Positions 36,720 to 45,566 of a DNA stretch of 64,000 nt are shown here, piece after piece. The notes under the pieces were generated by a model. The model did not search any database. It saw only the letters and a list, made by a program, of their open reading frames with translations, and had not been told where the DNA came from. Each line of letters begins with the position of its first letter. Positions within the stretch are counted from its first letter, which is position 1. The DNA is from Serratia marcescens subsp. marcescens ATCC 13880 (GTDB lineage: Bacteria > Pseudomonadota > Gammaproteobacteria > Enterobacterales > Enterobacteriaceae). A program made the position numbers and the translations under genes. Location: contig NZ_CP071238.1 of NCBI RefSeq assembly GCF_017299535.1, positions 2,480,001 to 2,544,000 of the forward strand. Direction: 5' to 3'.

Positions 36720-37685
36720 TTATCTCCCTGCGTTAGCGATCTGGCGGGTTAACCACGGTAAAACCTCTTTTTTCCGGCTCGTCATGCCGGGCAGCGACAC
36801 CTGACGAATGTCGAGCACCCGGTTCGGCGAGAAATACAGGGTGGAGCGACGGCAGGTGATATCGGTGACCAATAGCGCGGCCATCGCCAGCCCGGCTTCC
36901 TGCTTCGCGTGTTCAAGCGCTTGTTGCAGCGCGGGCAACAGCGGATCGATGTCGCTCATGGCCCGCACTTCTATCTGCGACAGCAGCAGCGAGACGCTAT
37001 GGATGCGATAATTCTTGGCGTCGCGCTGCAGCAACTGCGCGGCGGATTGCCCCGAAAGATCGGTTTTGGCGGCCAGCAGCCCGGCGGTGAAGGCGTCATA
37101 GTCAACGTGAGAAATTGCGCGCAACCGCGAGACCGCCAGCCGATCCTGTTCGGTGGTGGTCGGCGCGCTCAGCGCGACGGTATCGCTCAAAATCGCGCCC
37201 AGCAGCAGCGTGGCCTGGGCGGAAGAAAGCGGCATCGGCCTTTCCGCCGCCAGGATCTGCAGGATCACGGTGGCGCAACAGCCGACGGCGCGAACCCAGA
37301 CATCGGGCGGGTTGCGGGTGATTAACGTGCCCAGCCGGTGATGGTCGATAACGCCGACCACATCGCTGTCGGGCAATGAGGCCGGCCCTTGTTCGACGTC
37401 GGTAAAATCGACCAGCCAGACTTTACGGTCACGGAGATCGTCTTTCAGCAGCGGAGGCGCTTGTACGCCGGCGGCGGCCAGTATGTAGCGGGTTTCCGGC
37501 GTCAGTTCGCCAAGGCGGAAAGCGACGGCCGGTTTGCCGAGGTGATTGAGCCAGTCCGCGACCACCAGCGCGCTGCAGATGCTGTCGCTGTCGGGATTCT
37601 TATGGCCGAAAACGTACAGCGGCATTTCCCGCACGGTGAGATCAGGCTGGGGCGGAAAAGGGGTAAAACGTGAGATTTCATTCAT
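36720..37685 (-). CDS. ppaC: Manganese-dependent inorganic pyrophosphatase (DHH family)
   Basis: A 321-residue family II pyrophosphatase. The N-terminal DHH domain has GHKNPDSDSICSA (metal-binding His and Asp) and VIDHHRLG, the DHH motif. The C-terminal DHHA2 domain ends with SRKKEVLP. It hydrolyses pyrophosphate to phosphate. The start at 37685 has AGGAG 5-7 bases upstream; 37700 has none. It is the first gene of the operon with usp and enolase. Family II enzymes are uncommon in Enterobacteriaceae, which use Ppa, so this is a second pyrophosphatase and may be acquired. Confidence 0.9.
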   Translation of the reverse strand: MNEISRFTPFPPQPDLTVREMPLYVFGHKNPDSDSICSALVVADWLNHLGKPAVAFRLGELTPETRYILAAAGVQAPPLLKDDLRDRKVWLVDFTDVEQGPASLPDSDVVGVIDHHRLGTLITRNPPDVWVRAVGCCATVILQILAAERPMPLSSAQATLLLGAILSDTVALSAPTTTEQDRLAVSRLRAISHVDYDAFTAGLLAAKTDLSGQSAAQLLQRDAKNYRIHSVSLLLSQIEVRAMSDIDPLLPALQQALEHAKQEAGLAMAALLVTDITCRRSTLYFSPNRVLDIRQVSLPGMTSRKKEVLPWLTRQIANAGR

Positions 37686-37977
37686 AGCGACTCCTGACAT
37701 ACCTGCCTAAAAAATAAAGCGAAGTTGTATATCAGGCGTCATCATCCGGTTCGAGCGAACGCGGCGGTTGGGAAAGGTGGAACACCATCACCTTGTGAAC
37801 GACTGTAGCGCAGCGCGGTGGCAAACGCAACGCCCGGCAAAGCTGGCGAGAATGCGCAATCGGATTGATACTGAGTGAGTCTATGATGGACAAGGATATT
37901 TGCCGCCAACCGACGAAAACGCTGAACGGACTCACGCCGGCTATGCCGGGGCCGTCGGTGACACATTGGGAGACAAC

Positions 37978-39858
37978 ATGCTCGAACCCTGCTTCCCCGA
38001 AAACGAAGCTGAACGCCTGTCGGTATTGAATTCGCTGAACGTGCTGGATTCAAACTCGGTGGAGAAACTGGATCGCATCACGCGGCTGGCGGCGAAATAC
38101 TTCGGCGTGACCATCGCGCTGGTGTCATTGATCGACCGGGATCGCCAATGGTTTTTATCGCGTTACGGCCTGGATGCCCGGGAAACGCCGCGCAATATCT
38201 CATTTTGCGGCCATGCTATCTTGCAACGCGAAGCGCTGGTGGTGCCCGATACCGCCAACGATCCGCGCTTTTTTGATAATCCGCTGGTGATTGGCGGACC
38301 GCGGATCGGTTTCTACGTTGGGCAACCGCTGCTGTCGCTCGACGGGTTGCCGCTCGGCACCCTGTGCATTATCGACAGCCAGCCGCAGCCGTTTTCCCCG
38401 GAACAACTGGCCGACCTGCACGACTTCGCCGCCGTGGTGGAGGAGTATTTGCAGAGCATTGAACGCCACGTCTATACCGAAAACCTGAAGTCCAATCTGC
38501 AACGCTCGGAAGCCCTGTTCGAACAGACCTTCGCCCAGGCGGCGGTAGGGATGGCGCTGGTGTCGCTGCAGGGGTATTGGTTGCGGGTCAATCCGCGCAT
38601 CTGCGAAATGTTGCGCTATTCCGAGCGCGAGCTGATGGATCGCACCTTTCAGGACATTACCTATCCGCTCGATCTCAACACCGATCTGGAAAAACTGCAG
38701 CAACTGCTGAGAAACGAGATCAGCACTTATTCGCTGGAGAAACGTTATTTCCGCGCCGACGGCTCGATCGTCTGGGTGCAGCTGACGGTGGCGTTAAACC
38801 GGCTGCCTAACGGCAAACCGGATCATTTCATCTCGGTTATCGTCGATATCAGCGAGCGCAAGGCGGCGGAGGCCGATCTGTTCGCTCTGCAACACGAGCT
38901 GGAACAACGCGTCGAAATCCGCACGCGGGAGCTGAACGTGGTCGTCAAGAAACTCAACGAAGAGATTGAAACCCGGGTGCTCGCCGAATATCAGCTCAGC
39001 GCGGAGAAGGAACGCCTGCGCGCCATTACCGACAATATGCCGGCGTTGATCAGCCAGATCGACGGCAATGAACGCTACCTGTTCGCCAACAGCGCCTACA
39101 AAACCTGGTTTGGCCTGGAAGAAAGCTGCCTCAGAGGAATGACGGTGCGCGATTTTATGGGGGAGAACGTTTATCAGATAGCGAAACCGATGATAGACAG
39201 GGCCCTGGCGGGGGAAATGGTGAGCTTTGAAAATGAGCTCCAGACCCAAAAGGGACTGCTGATGATCCACACCACGCTGGTGCCGTGCGAAACGCAGGGG
39301 TTTTACATTCTGTCCATGGACATTACCGAGTTGAAGCGGCTGCAGCAGCGGCTGGAATATGACGCAACCCATGACATGCTGACCGGATTGACCAATCGAC
39401 GCGCGTTTCTACGCCGGTTGTCGGGCACGCTGCAGGCCTGTTGCCATCAGCGGCAGATGGCGCTGTTGTTTATCGATCTCGACGGGTTCAAAACCCTTAA
39501 CGACAGCTATGGTCATGACTTCGGCGACGCGATCCTGAAGACATTCGCCACATTGCTCAGCGCCTGCGCAGGCGAGCACCACAGCGTCTCGCGCCTGGCC
39601 GGTGACGAGTTCACGGTGATCCTGTGGCCGTTGACGGATCCGCGGCGCGAGGTCAGCGAATTTTGCGAAAACGTGTTGGCGCAACTGGCCAAAATTACGC
39701 AGATCGGGCCGCAGAAGGTACGGCTTTCCGCCAGCATCGGCGCGGCCATTTCTCCACGCGGCGATGTGACGGAGGAGATGCTGTTGACCCGCGCCGACGG
39801 CGCGATGTATCAGGCGAAATCGGCCGGAAAGGGCACTTATGCCATCTGCGAGCTGTGA
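37978..39858 (+). CDS. GAF-PAS-PAS-GGDEF diguanylate cyclase
   Basis: A 626-residue cytoplasmic signalling protein. A GAF domain (about 15-165, with ALVSLIDRDRQWF and FCGHAI typical of this subgroup), a PAS domain with PAC (175-300), a coiled coil (300-345), a second PAS (345-455) and a GGDEF domain follow in order. The active-site loop is AGDEF at 541-545, a variant found in active cyclases. It should make cyclic di-GMP from two GTP when its sensory domains are engaged. ATG 37978 has GGGAG close upstream. It is divergent from the ppaC operon across about 290 bp with no gene. Confidence 0.93.
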   Translation: MLEPCFPENEAERLSVLNSLNVLDSNSVEKLDRITRLAAKYFGVTIALVSLIDRDRQWFLSRYGLDARETPRNISFCGHAILQREALVVPDTANDPRFFDNPLVIGGPRIGFYVGQPLLSLDGLPLGTLCIIDSQPQPFSPEQLADLHDFAAVVEEYLQSIERHVYTENLKSNLQRSEALFEQTFAQAAVGMALVSLQGYWLRVNPRICEMLRYSERELMDRTFQDITYPLDLNTDLEKLQQLLRNEISTYSLEKRYFRADGSIVWVQLTVALNRLPNGKPDHFISVIVDISERKAAEADLFALQHELEQRVEIRTRELNVVVKKLNEEIETRVLAEYQLSAEKERLRAITDNMPALISQIDGNERYLFANSAYKTWFGLEESCLRGMTVRDFMGENVYQIAKPMIDRALAGEMVSFENELQTQKGLLMIHTTLVPCETQGFYILSMDITELKRLQQRLEYDATHDMLTGLTNRRAFLRRLSGTLQACCHQRQMALLFIDLDGFKTLNDSYGHDFGDAILKTFATLLSACAGEHHSVSRLAGDEFTVILWPLTDPRREVSEFCENVLAQLAKITQIGPQKVRLSASIGAAISPRGDVTEEMLLTRADGAMYQAKSAGKGTYAICEL

Positions 39859-39929
39859 GCGTGCAACGGTGGCGGTCTCAGGGTAAGCTGTTTTTTCTTT
39901 TCCTGTGAGCAGAACTCCGGATTTATTGC

Positions 39930-40778
39930 ATGGCGTCCAATCATCAACATACAGACTGGCTCGAACTGCGGCGCGATGACGAAACGGGTATTGAGAGCGT
40001 CAACGCCCACTTTCAGGGGCATGCCTACGATCCTCACGATCATGATGAAATGCTGGTGGGCGTCACGCAGCAGGGCTTGCAGCGTTTCAATTGCCACCGC
40101 TCGCTGCACACCAGCCGGCCGGGGCGCGCCATGCTGATCGAGCCGGGCGCGGTGCACGATGGCCATGCGCCGCAGGCCGAAGGGTTTACCTATGCGATGC
40201 TTTATCTGCCGCAGCGCTGGGTCTCCGACGCGATGCAGCGCCGCGGATTGGGGGACGCTTCAGTGCTGGAAGGCGCCTTCCACAGCACGTTGACCGACGA
40301 TCCGATGCTGGCGACCGCGATACAACAGGCTTTTTTTGCGTTGCATCAGAGAGAAGGCCGGCTGGCGCGCGATCAAAGCCTGGACCAACTGCTGACGCTT
40401 TTGGCGCGGCATATACGCGTCAGGCCAACGTCCCAACGCGATGACGCTTTGATTGAGATGAATCGTTTACGGGACTACTTGCACGAACACATGGCGGATA
40501 ATCCCAGTCTGGAGGAACTTGCGCTTCAGTGCGGTCTGGATCGTTTCCGTCTGACTCGCCAATTCACCCGCGCTTTCGGCCAGTCGCCGCATGCTTACCT
40601 GATCCGGCTGAGGCTGCGTGCCGCGCGACTGTTACTGGCGCAGGGGGAAGAGCCGGCGCAGGTCGCCATGCAGGTAGGCTTTGCCGACCAGAGTCATTTG
40701 GGCCGCTGGTTCCGGCGCGCCTACCGTTTATCGCCGGCGGCCTATCAGCGGCAGTGCACAAACGTTCTATACCGCTGA
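39930..40778 (+). CDS. AraC-family regulator with cupin sensor
   Basis: A 282-residue regulator. The N-terminal cupin (about 20-110, with HDHDEMLVGVTQQGLQRF and MLIEPGAVHDGHAP) probably binds a small ligand. The C-terminal 100 residues hold the double HTH, LEELALQCGLDRFRLTRQFTRAFGQSPHAYLIRLRL and VAMQVGFADQSHLGRWFRRAYRLSP. This resembles regulators of amino-acid exporters or small operons. It is followed 53 bp later by a DUF2000 gene on the same strand, its likely partner. Confidence 0.9.
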   Translation: MASNHQHTDWLELRRDDETGIESVNAHFQGHAYDPHDHDEMLVGVTQQGLQRFNCHRSLHTSRPGRAMLIEPGAVHDGHAPQAEGFTYAMLYLPQRWVSDAMQRRGLGDASVLEGAFHSTLTDDPMLATAIQQAFFALHQREGRLARDQSLDQLLTLLARHIRVRPTSQRDDALIEMNRLRDYLHEHMADNPSLEELALQCGLDRFRLTRQFTRAFGQSPHAYLIRLRLRAARLLLAQGEEPAQVAMQVGFADQSHLGRWFRRAYRLSPAAYQRQCTNVLYR

Positions 40779-40831
40779 CTCGCTCATCGCCGATGATGCG
40801 CTTTTAAGAGCACAACGGAGTAGAGCGAAAC

Positions 40832-41239
40832 ATGTTTGATACCAAGATAGCGTTTATCGTGCGCGACGATCTGCAAACCTGGCAGCGGCTGAACGTGGTG
40901 GCCTTTCTGGCGACGGGCATCGCTGCCGCCGCCCCGGAAATCATCGGCGAATGTTACGTGGATGCGCAAGGCAGACGCTACGGCGGCATTTCCGGGCAGC
41001 CGATGCTGATTTTCGCCGCGGATCTGCCGGGCCTGCAAAATGCGCATCGCAAAGGGCTGGAACGGGAATTGACGCTGATCCCCTATGTGCACGCCATGTT
41101 CTCGACCGGGCACGATGCAGCCAACCGGCAGGTTTTTCTCGCCGAAGACGCGGACAACCTGGATTTGGTCGGCCTGGCGCTGCGCGGGCCGAAGAAAGCG
41201 GTGGATAAGGCGATAAAAGGCCTGACGCTGCACGCCTGA
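40832..41239 (+). CDS. DUF2000 family protein
   Basis: A 135-residue protein of the DUF2000 (PTH2-like fold) family. The pattern KIAFIVRDDLQTWQRLNVVAFLATGI, ISGQPMLIF and NLDLVGLALRGPKKAVDKAIKGL is typical. The fold resembles peptidyl-tRNA hydrolase 2, but the function is unknown. It lies 53 bp after an AraC gene and ends convergently with a LysR gene. AraC-DUF2000 pairs recur in proteobacteria, suggesting the regulator controls it. Confidence 0.88.
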   Translation: MFDTKIAFIVRDDLQTWQRLNVVAFLATGIAAAAPEIIGECYVDAQGRRYGGISGQPMLIFAADLPGLQNAHRKGLERELTLIPYVHAMFSTGHDAANRQVFLAEDADNLDLVGLALRGPKKAVDKAIKGLTLHA

Positions 41240-41288
41240 GAAATACCGTTAGCGCGGTGCGCTTTTGCGGCGGGATCCAATACGGCGC

Positions 41289-42158
41289 TTACGCCTGGAA
41301 CGTCTGCAGCCAGGTGGCGAACTTTCTCACGACCTCATCGTCCCGATCGCGCAGCAGCAGGGAATAAACGCCGGTTCGAATCGTCAACGCCGGGAAGGGC
41401 GACACCAGCCGGCCGGACGACAGATGTTTGGCGCAGAACAGGTAAGGCACGACGGCCAGTCCCAGGCCGTCTTCGGCCGCCTGAATGGCGGCGAAGGTAT
41501 GGTCGAGCGTCAGCGGCGGCGGCGAGGCGTCCAGCGCCGTCGGATAGGTATTCAACCAGCTGCGCCATAAATCTTCCCGGGCGCGGATGCGAATGGCTGT
41601 ATGCCCGGCCAGATTGTCTGGCGCACTGATCGGCATGGTGCGCAAATAGCTCTGGCTGCAGACCAGCAGGCTGTCTTCCTGCAAAAAAGGGATCGCCTTC
41701 AGCCCTGAGAAGTGCGCGGGGTCGCGCCTGATCGCCAGATCAAACGGCATATTGCGATCGACGGCCCCAGTGGCGGTGGTGATATCAACCGCGACCTCCG
41801 GATGAATCTCGTTGAACGCCGCCAGTTTCGGCATCAGCCAGTGCATGGTGAACGTCGGCAGGCTGTGCACCACCAGCCGTTGCCGACCGGCGATCGCTTT
41901 CAGCGCGCTTTCCGCGGCATACAGTTCGCTTATCACCCGAGATGCGGTGCGGGAAAAATTCTCGCCGGCCTGCGTCAGCCGCACGGATTTGTGTCCGCGA
42001 TAAAACAGCGTGACCCCCAGCTGTGCTTCGAGACTGCGAATATGGCGGCTGACCGCGCCGGTGGTGAGAAACAGCTCATCCGCAGCGGCGCTGAAGCTGC
42101 CGAGACGGGCGGCGGCTTCGAAAGCGGACAGGTGCGGCAGGGAGTGGATTTTTTTCAT
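41289..42158 (-). CDS. LysR-family regulator (GcvA-like)
   Basis: A 289-residue LysR protein of the GcvA branch. The N-terminus LPHLSAFEAAARLGSFSAAADELFLTTGAVSRHIRSLEAQLG is the family HTH. The effector domain follows from residue 90. It is divergent from an MFS transporter and FAD oxidoreductase operon, its probable target, and a 19-bp palindrome begins 2 bp upstream of its ATG. GcvA-like regulators often control amino-acid or amine use and resistance genes. The ligand is unknown. Confidence 0.92.
   Translation of the reverse strand: MKKIHSLPHLSAFEAAARLGSFSAAADELFLTTGAVSRHIRSLEAQLGVTLFYRGHKSVRLTQAGENFSRTASRVISELYAAESALKAIAGRQRLVVHSLPTFTMHWLMPKLAAFNEIHPEVAVDITTATGAVDRNMPFDLAIRRDPAHFSGLKAIPFLQEDSLLVCSQSYLRTMPISAPDNLAGHTAIRIRAREDLWRSWLNTYPTALDASPPPLTLDHTFAAIQAAEDGLGLAVVPYLFCAKHLSSGRLVSPFPALTIRTGVYSLLLRDRDDEVVRKFATWLQTFQA
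41392..41399 (+). other. KOPS-type octamer
   Basis: GGGAAGGG on the plus strand, pointing toward dif. It lies inside the LysR gene. Confidence 0.5.
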
Positions 42159-42159
42159 A

Positions 42160-42178
42160 GGTTGAGTCTAGCTCAACC
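42160..42178. promoter_or_regulatory. LysR operator palindrome
   Basis: GGTTGAG and CTCAACC flank TCTAG, giving a perfect 7-bp dyad that contains a T-N11-A LysR box (T at 42163, A at 42175). It covers the LysR gene's ribosome-binding region, as expected for autorepression. Confidence 0.7.
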
Positions 42179-42339
42179 AAATGAGGGAGGAAAGATCGTT
42201 TGTCAGCCGTTGATTTTACTCACTATGATGAGGCATCTCCTTCTGATCGCTGAGTTTATGATGCGGATCTTTTGGCTATCGGTCATGTGTGTTAATGGCG
42301 TTATCCTCACCCTGCGGTTGGCAGGGAGGCGGCGCTGAA

Positions 42340-43512
42340 ATGCGAGCTTTCTTTTTGCTTTGCGTGAGCCGGGCTGGCCTCTGCCTGGGCACCATGATGT
42401 TTGCCGGCGCGCTGCCGACCATCAGAAGCGAGTGGCAGCTCGACGCCGCCTCCGCCGGTACGGTGCAGACGGTGTTCAGCCTGACCAACGCCCTGGCGTT
42501 GCTGGTGGCTTCCTGGTGGTGTGATTCGCTGGGCGCGCGTCGCGTGTATCTGCTGTTTTCCTGGCTGGGCGCCGGTGCGCTGATGCTGTTCGCCGTGTTT
42601 GCCCATTCGTATATCGGTGCGCTGGTGTTGATGGCCTTCGTCGGCCTGACGCAGGGCGGCGCCTATACGCCGGCGCTGCTGTTAGCGATGGGGATGAACG
42701 GCCCGGCCCGACGCGGTTACGCCATCGGCATGATCCTGGCGGCCAGTTCGTTGGGGTATTTTCTGTCGGTTTTCATCGCCGGTTGGAGCGCCATGCGCTG
42801 GGGCGCCGGCGTGGCGTTTTCCCTGTGCGCCGCCGGTGCGTTACTGGGGGCGCTGGCGGGTTCGTTGGCCCTGGTCGGTTATCAGGAACCGCAACCGCGC
42901 ACGCTGGGAAGGAAGACGAAACGAGAAAGCTATGCTATCACCTATGCGACCCTGCTGTTGCTGATCGGGTATATCGCTCACAGCTGGGAACTGCTCGGTA
43001 ACTGGGCCTGGGCGCCCAGCCTGGTCAGCGAGGCGTTGAGCGGTTTCTCTCTGGATCCGCTCAGCGCAGGATTGATCGTCGCGGCGGTGATCCACCTGGC
43101 CGGCATGATCGCCACGCTGATTGTCGGCACCGTTTCCGACTATTTCAATCGTGCATCGGTGTTGATGTTTATGGGCGCCGCGGGCGCGTTGGGATCGCTG
43201 CTGATGGGGTGGTCGGCGAACTGGGGGCCAGGCTGGACGCTGCTGTTCGTCAGCATCGGCAGTTTCTTTATTCTCGGCGACTCCGGCGTGCTGTCGGCGG
43301 CGATGGCGGACAACGTGCCGCCGCAACAGCTCGGTAGCGTGATGGGCTGGCGATCGTTGCTGGGGTTCGGCATCGGTTCGTTCGCCCCGTTATCCTTTGG
43401 CGTCGTGATGGATACCACCCAGAGCTGGGGCTCGTCTTATGCCGTGTTGGCCTGCGGCGGCGGGGTAGCCTGCCTGGCGGCAGGGTTGCTTTGGCGACAA
43501 CACGTGAAATGA
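42340..43512 (+). CDS. MFS transporter
   Basis: A 390-residue membrane protein with about 12 hydrophobic segments. The helix 2-3 loop WWCDSLGARRVYLLFSW and the helix 5 region AYTPALLLAMGMNGPARRGYAIG mark the major facilitator family. ATG 42340 has GGGAGG about 10 bases upstream; the frame runs up to 42289. The last helix is followed by QHVK and then, 17 bp on, a FAD-dependent oxidase gene. It may import the substrate of that enzyme. It is probably under control of the divergent GcvA-like regulator. Confidence 0.9.
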   Translation: MRAFFLLCVSRAGLCLGTMMFAGALPTIRSEWQLDAASAGTVQTVFSLTNALALLVASWWCDSLGARRVYLLFSWLGAGALMLFAVFAHSYIGALVLMAFVGLTQGGAYTPALLLAMGMNGPARRGYAIGMILAASSLGYFLSVFIAGWSAMRWGAGVAFSLCAAGALLGALAGSLALVGYQEPQPRTLGRKTKRESYAITYATLLLLIGYIAHSWELLGNWAWAPSLVSEALSGFSLDPLSAGLIVAAVIHLAGMIATLIVGTVSDYFNRASVLMFMGAAGALGSLLMGWSANWGPGWTLLFVSIGSFFILGDSGVLSAAMADNVPPQQLGSVMGWRSLLGFGIGSFAPLSFGVVMDTTQSWGSSYAVLACGGGVACLAAGLLWRQHVK

Positions 43513-43529
43513 GGTTCGGACATCATTAA

Positions 43530-44576
43530 ATGAATGGAACATCATCACGCATGGTCATCGTGGGCGCCGGGATTGTCGGCGCATCGATCGCCTATCATCT
43601 CGCGCGCCAAGGGCAGCACGTTATCGTCGTTGAGCAGGCGCATCCCGCGGCGGGAGCCACAGGCCGCTCGTTCGGCTGGATCAGCGAAGGCGTGCTTGAG
43701 GGCGCTCCCGACGCGTTTCTGCGGCGCGAGATCGTGGCTGACTGGATACGCCTGGCGCAGGAGATCTCGGATCTCTGGGTGAATTGGTCCGGCGCGCTCA
43801 GCTATGGCCAGGCGCCGGCGACGCAAAACCCCGATAATCGGCTTTTGCCCTCCGCCGAGGTGACAGTGCTGGAACCGGGGCTCAGGCAGCCCGATAGCCA
43901 AGCGTATTTTGCGGCGCGTGACGGCGCCGTCGATCCGCAAGACGTGACACAGCGGTTGCTCGAATGCGTTCGCTCCTGGGGCGGGGAGTTGCTCCTGGGG
44001 CGAACCGTCAGCGGATTTTTGCGTGAAGACGGGCAGATCATCGGCATCGTTACCGAGGAAGGCGCGATTGCCGCCGATCGGGTGGTGCTCGCCTGCGGTA
44101 CGGGGATCTCGGCGCTGCTGGACGGCAGCGGATTCTCGCTGCCGATCGAGGCGTCACCGGCCATTTTGTTACGCTATCACGCGGCGGCGCAGGTGGTGAA
44201 CACGCTGATTGCGGGCGACGACATCGAAGTGCGTCATGCGCAAAATGGCGATCTGCTGGCGGCGGAGGATTATCCTGCGCACGGCGATGAAAACCGCGTG
44301 GAGGGCGAAGCGCAATCGGCGATTGAAGGGCGCCTGTCAGGCACGGCGCCCTTGCAACTGCAGGCGTGTGCGGTGGGGATGCGCCCCCGGCCGCGCGACG
44401 GTTATCCCATCGTCGGGCCGCTGGGCGCCACCTGCCTCTATGTGGCGGTGATGCATCCGGCCGTGATGTGCGCACCGACGCTTGGCCGGCTGATCGGCGA
44501 CGAGCTGCTGCATGGCGTTAACCCCGCCATTCCGCACGCTTATCGCCCGGCGCGATTTATTAATGATGGGGTGTGA
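43530..44576 (+). CDS. FAD-dependent oxidoreductase (DAO family)
   Basis: A 348-residue flavoprotein of the D-amino-acid oxidase/DadA type. The dinucleotide-binding motif VIVGAGIVGASIAYHLA (residues 9-25) is followed by ATGRSFGWISEG, and the C-terminal MRPRPRDGYPIVGPLG is the FAD-isoalloxazine site. It should oxidise an amine or amino acid. It lies 17 bp after the MFS gene in a LysR-controlled operon. A weak hairpin (44582-44600) follows. The substrate is unknown; sarcosine, glycine and D-amino acids are all possible. Confidence 0.88.
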   Translation: MNGTSSRMVIVGAGIVGASIAYHLARQGQHVIVVEQAHPAAGATGRSFGWISEGVLEGAPDAFLRREIVADWIRLAQEISDLWVNWSGALSYGQAPATQNPDNRLLPSAEVTVLEPGLRQPDSQAYFAARDGAVDPQDVTQRLLECVRSWGGELLLGRTVSGFLREDGQIIGIVTEEGAIAADRVVLACGTGISALLDGSGFSLPIEASPAILLRYHAAAQVVNTLIAGDDIEVRHAQNGDLLAAEDYPAHGDENRVEGEAQSAIEGRLSGTAPLQLQACAVGMRPRPRDGYPIVGPLGATCLYVAVMHPAVMCAPTLGRLIGDELLHGVNPAIPHAYRPARFINDGV

Positions 44577-44581
44577 AGGGG

Positions 44582-44600
44582 GGAGATCATCGCGATCTCC
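44582..44600 (+). terminator. Short hairpin after the FAD oxidoreductase gene
   Basis: GGAGATC and GATCTCC around a 5-base loop, 6 bp after the stop. There is no T run. The 290 bp that follow, up to the cupin gene, hold no gene I can support. Confidence 0.45.
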
Positions 44601-44891
44601 GGCAGACGGCGCATTGGTCTCGTCGTTCAGGTTTTCCGACTACGGATCAGCACCGTAATGCGCTCAACCGTGCAGCGGTTTTTTGCGCCGTCGGCGAGGC
44701 TCTTATATATTTAGTAGCATGCCTGAGGCAGGTTAGGCATGAAACGGCGGCCGATCGGGCCGCTGCAAGTACGACAGTTAATCCGTTCGCCAAGAGGCTG
44801 CGAGCCTGTGCTTTCGGTAGGGACAGCCGCCAATCGTTTTTACGGCGACCGAAGGCGGAGCAGCTACTCACCGGTCACGAGGACACTTACC

Positions 44892-45209
44892 ATGCATAAG
44901 AGAACACTGGCGTCACTGCATTACGAAAACATGCCTTACGATGGGGTACACTTTCACATTTTGAAACGGGAGACGCCTGGCCATACGGCGTTGCTGAAGC
45001 TGGATGCGGGCAGCCGACAACCGGCGCGTTTTCACCCGGGCTGGGTGAAACTGATGGTGCTGAGCGGTGAACTGAAGGTTGACGATCAGACGTTGCAACC
45101 CCATGAGATGTTGATCATTCCTGCCAATACCGCTTATACGGTACAGGCCATCACGGAAGTGATTTGTCTGGCGATTTCCGAGCTGGACGGCGCCGAGTTG
45201 GCCCGTTGA
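44892..45209 (+). CDS. Small cupin-domain protein
   Basis: A 105-residue single cupin. HFHILKRETPGHTALLKLDAGSRQPARFHPGWVKLMVLSGELKVDDQ covers the first conserved strand-histidine-glycine motif (FHPG...VLSGEL). The second, HEMLIIPANTAYTVQ, lacks the usual second histidine cluster, so metal binding may be incomplete. GAGGA precedes ATG 44892, and the frame could extend to 44739 but without signals. It may be a small regulatory or isomerase-like cupin; the substrate is unknown. A strong hairpin follows. Confidence 0.8.
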   Translation: MHKRTLASLHYENMPYDGVHFHILKRETPGHTALLKLDAGSRQPARFHPGWVKLMVLSGELKVDDQTLQPHEMLIIPANTAYTVQAITEVICLAISELDGAELAR

Positions 45210-45231
45210 TGAGATAACCACGTTGGATGGA

Positions 45232-45251
45232 GGAGAGCCTAGGCGCTCTCC
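45232..45251 (+). terminator. Hairpin after the cupin gene
   Basis: GGAGAGC and GCTCTCC around CTAGGC, 22 bp after the cupin stop, with no T run. From here to 45566 (about 315 bp) I see only weak frames and the promoter region of the AraC gene. Confidence 0.5.
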
Positions 45252-45566
45252 CTATCCCTTCAGCATTAAGCTGCCCCCCAGGCCGAGCTACCTGCTGATT
45301 GATGCGTACACCTCCTGATTTATGCCACCGCGCTTTCCCTCTCCATCACTTTCGGCCGCGTCGCCCCCGCAACGAGCCGCCATCGCGCAGCGCATGCGCA
45401 ACGTCATCGCCTCCGTTTTACGCAGAACGATGAAATTTTGGTGTAAATAGTGAGTTTCTTCGCATAAGGCCCCTGGTGTGGCTTGCGAGAACGTCACTAT
45501 ATGGAGGATCATGCGGTCCCTCTATCAAATAAAAGACATTCGCGTTATCAAAAGGGACAAACGATC

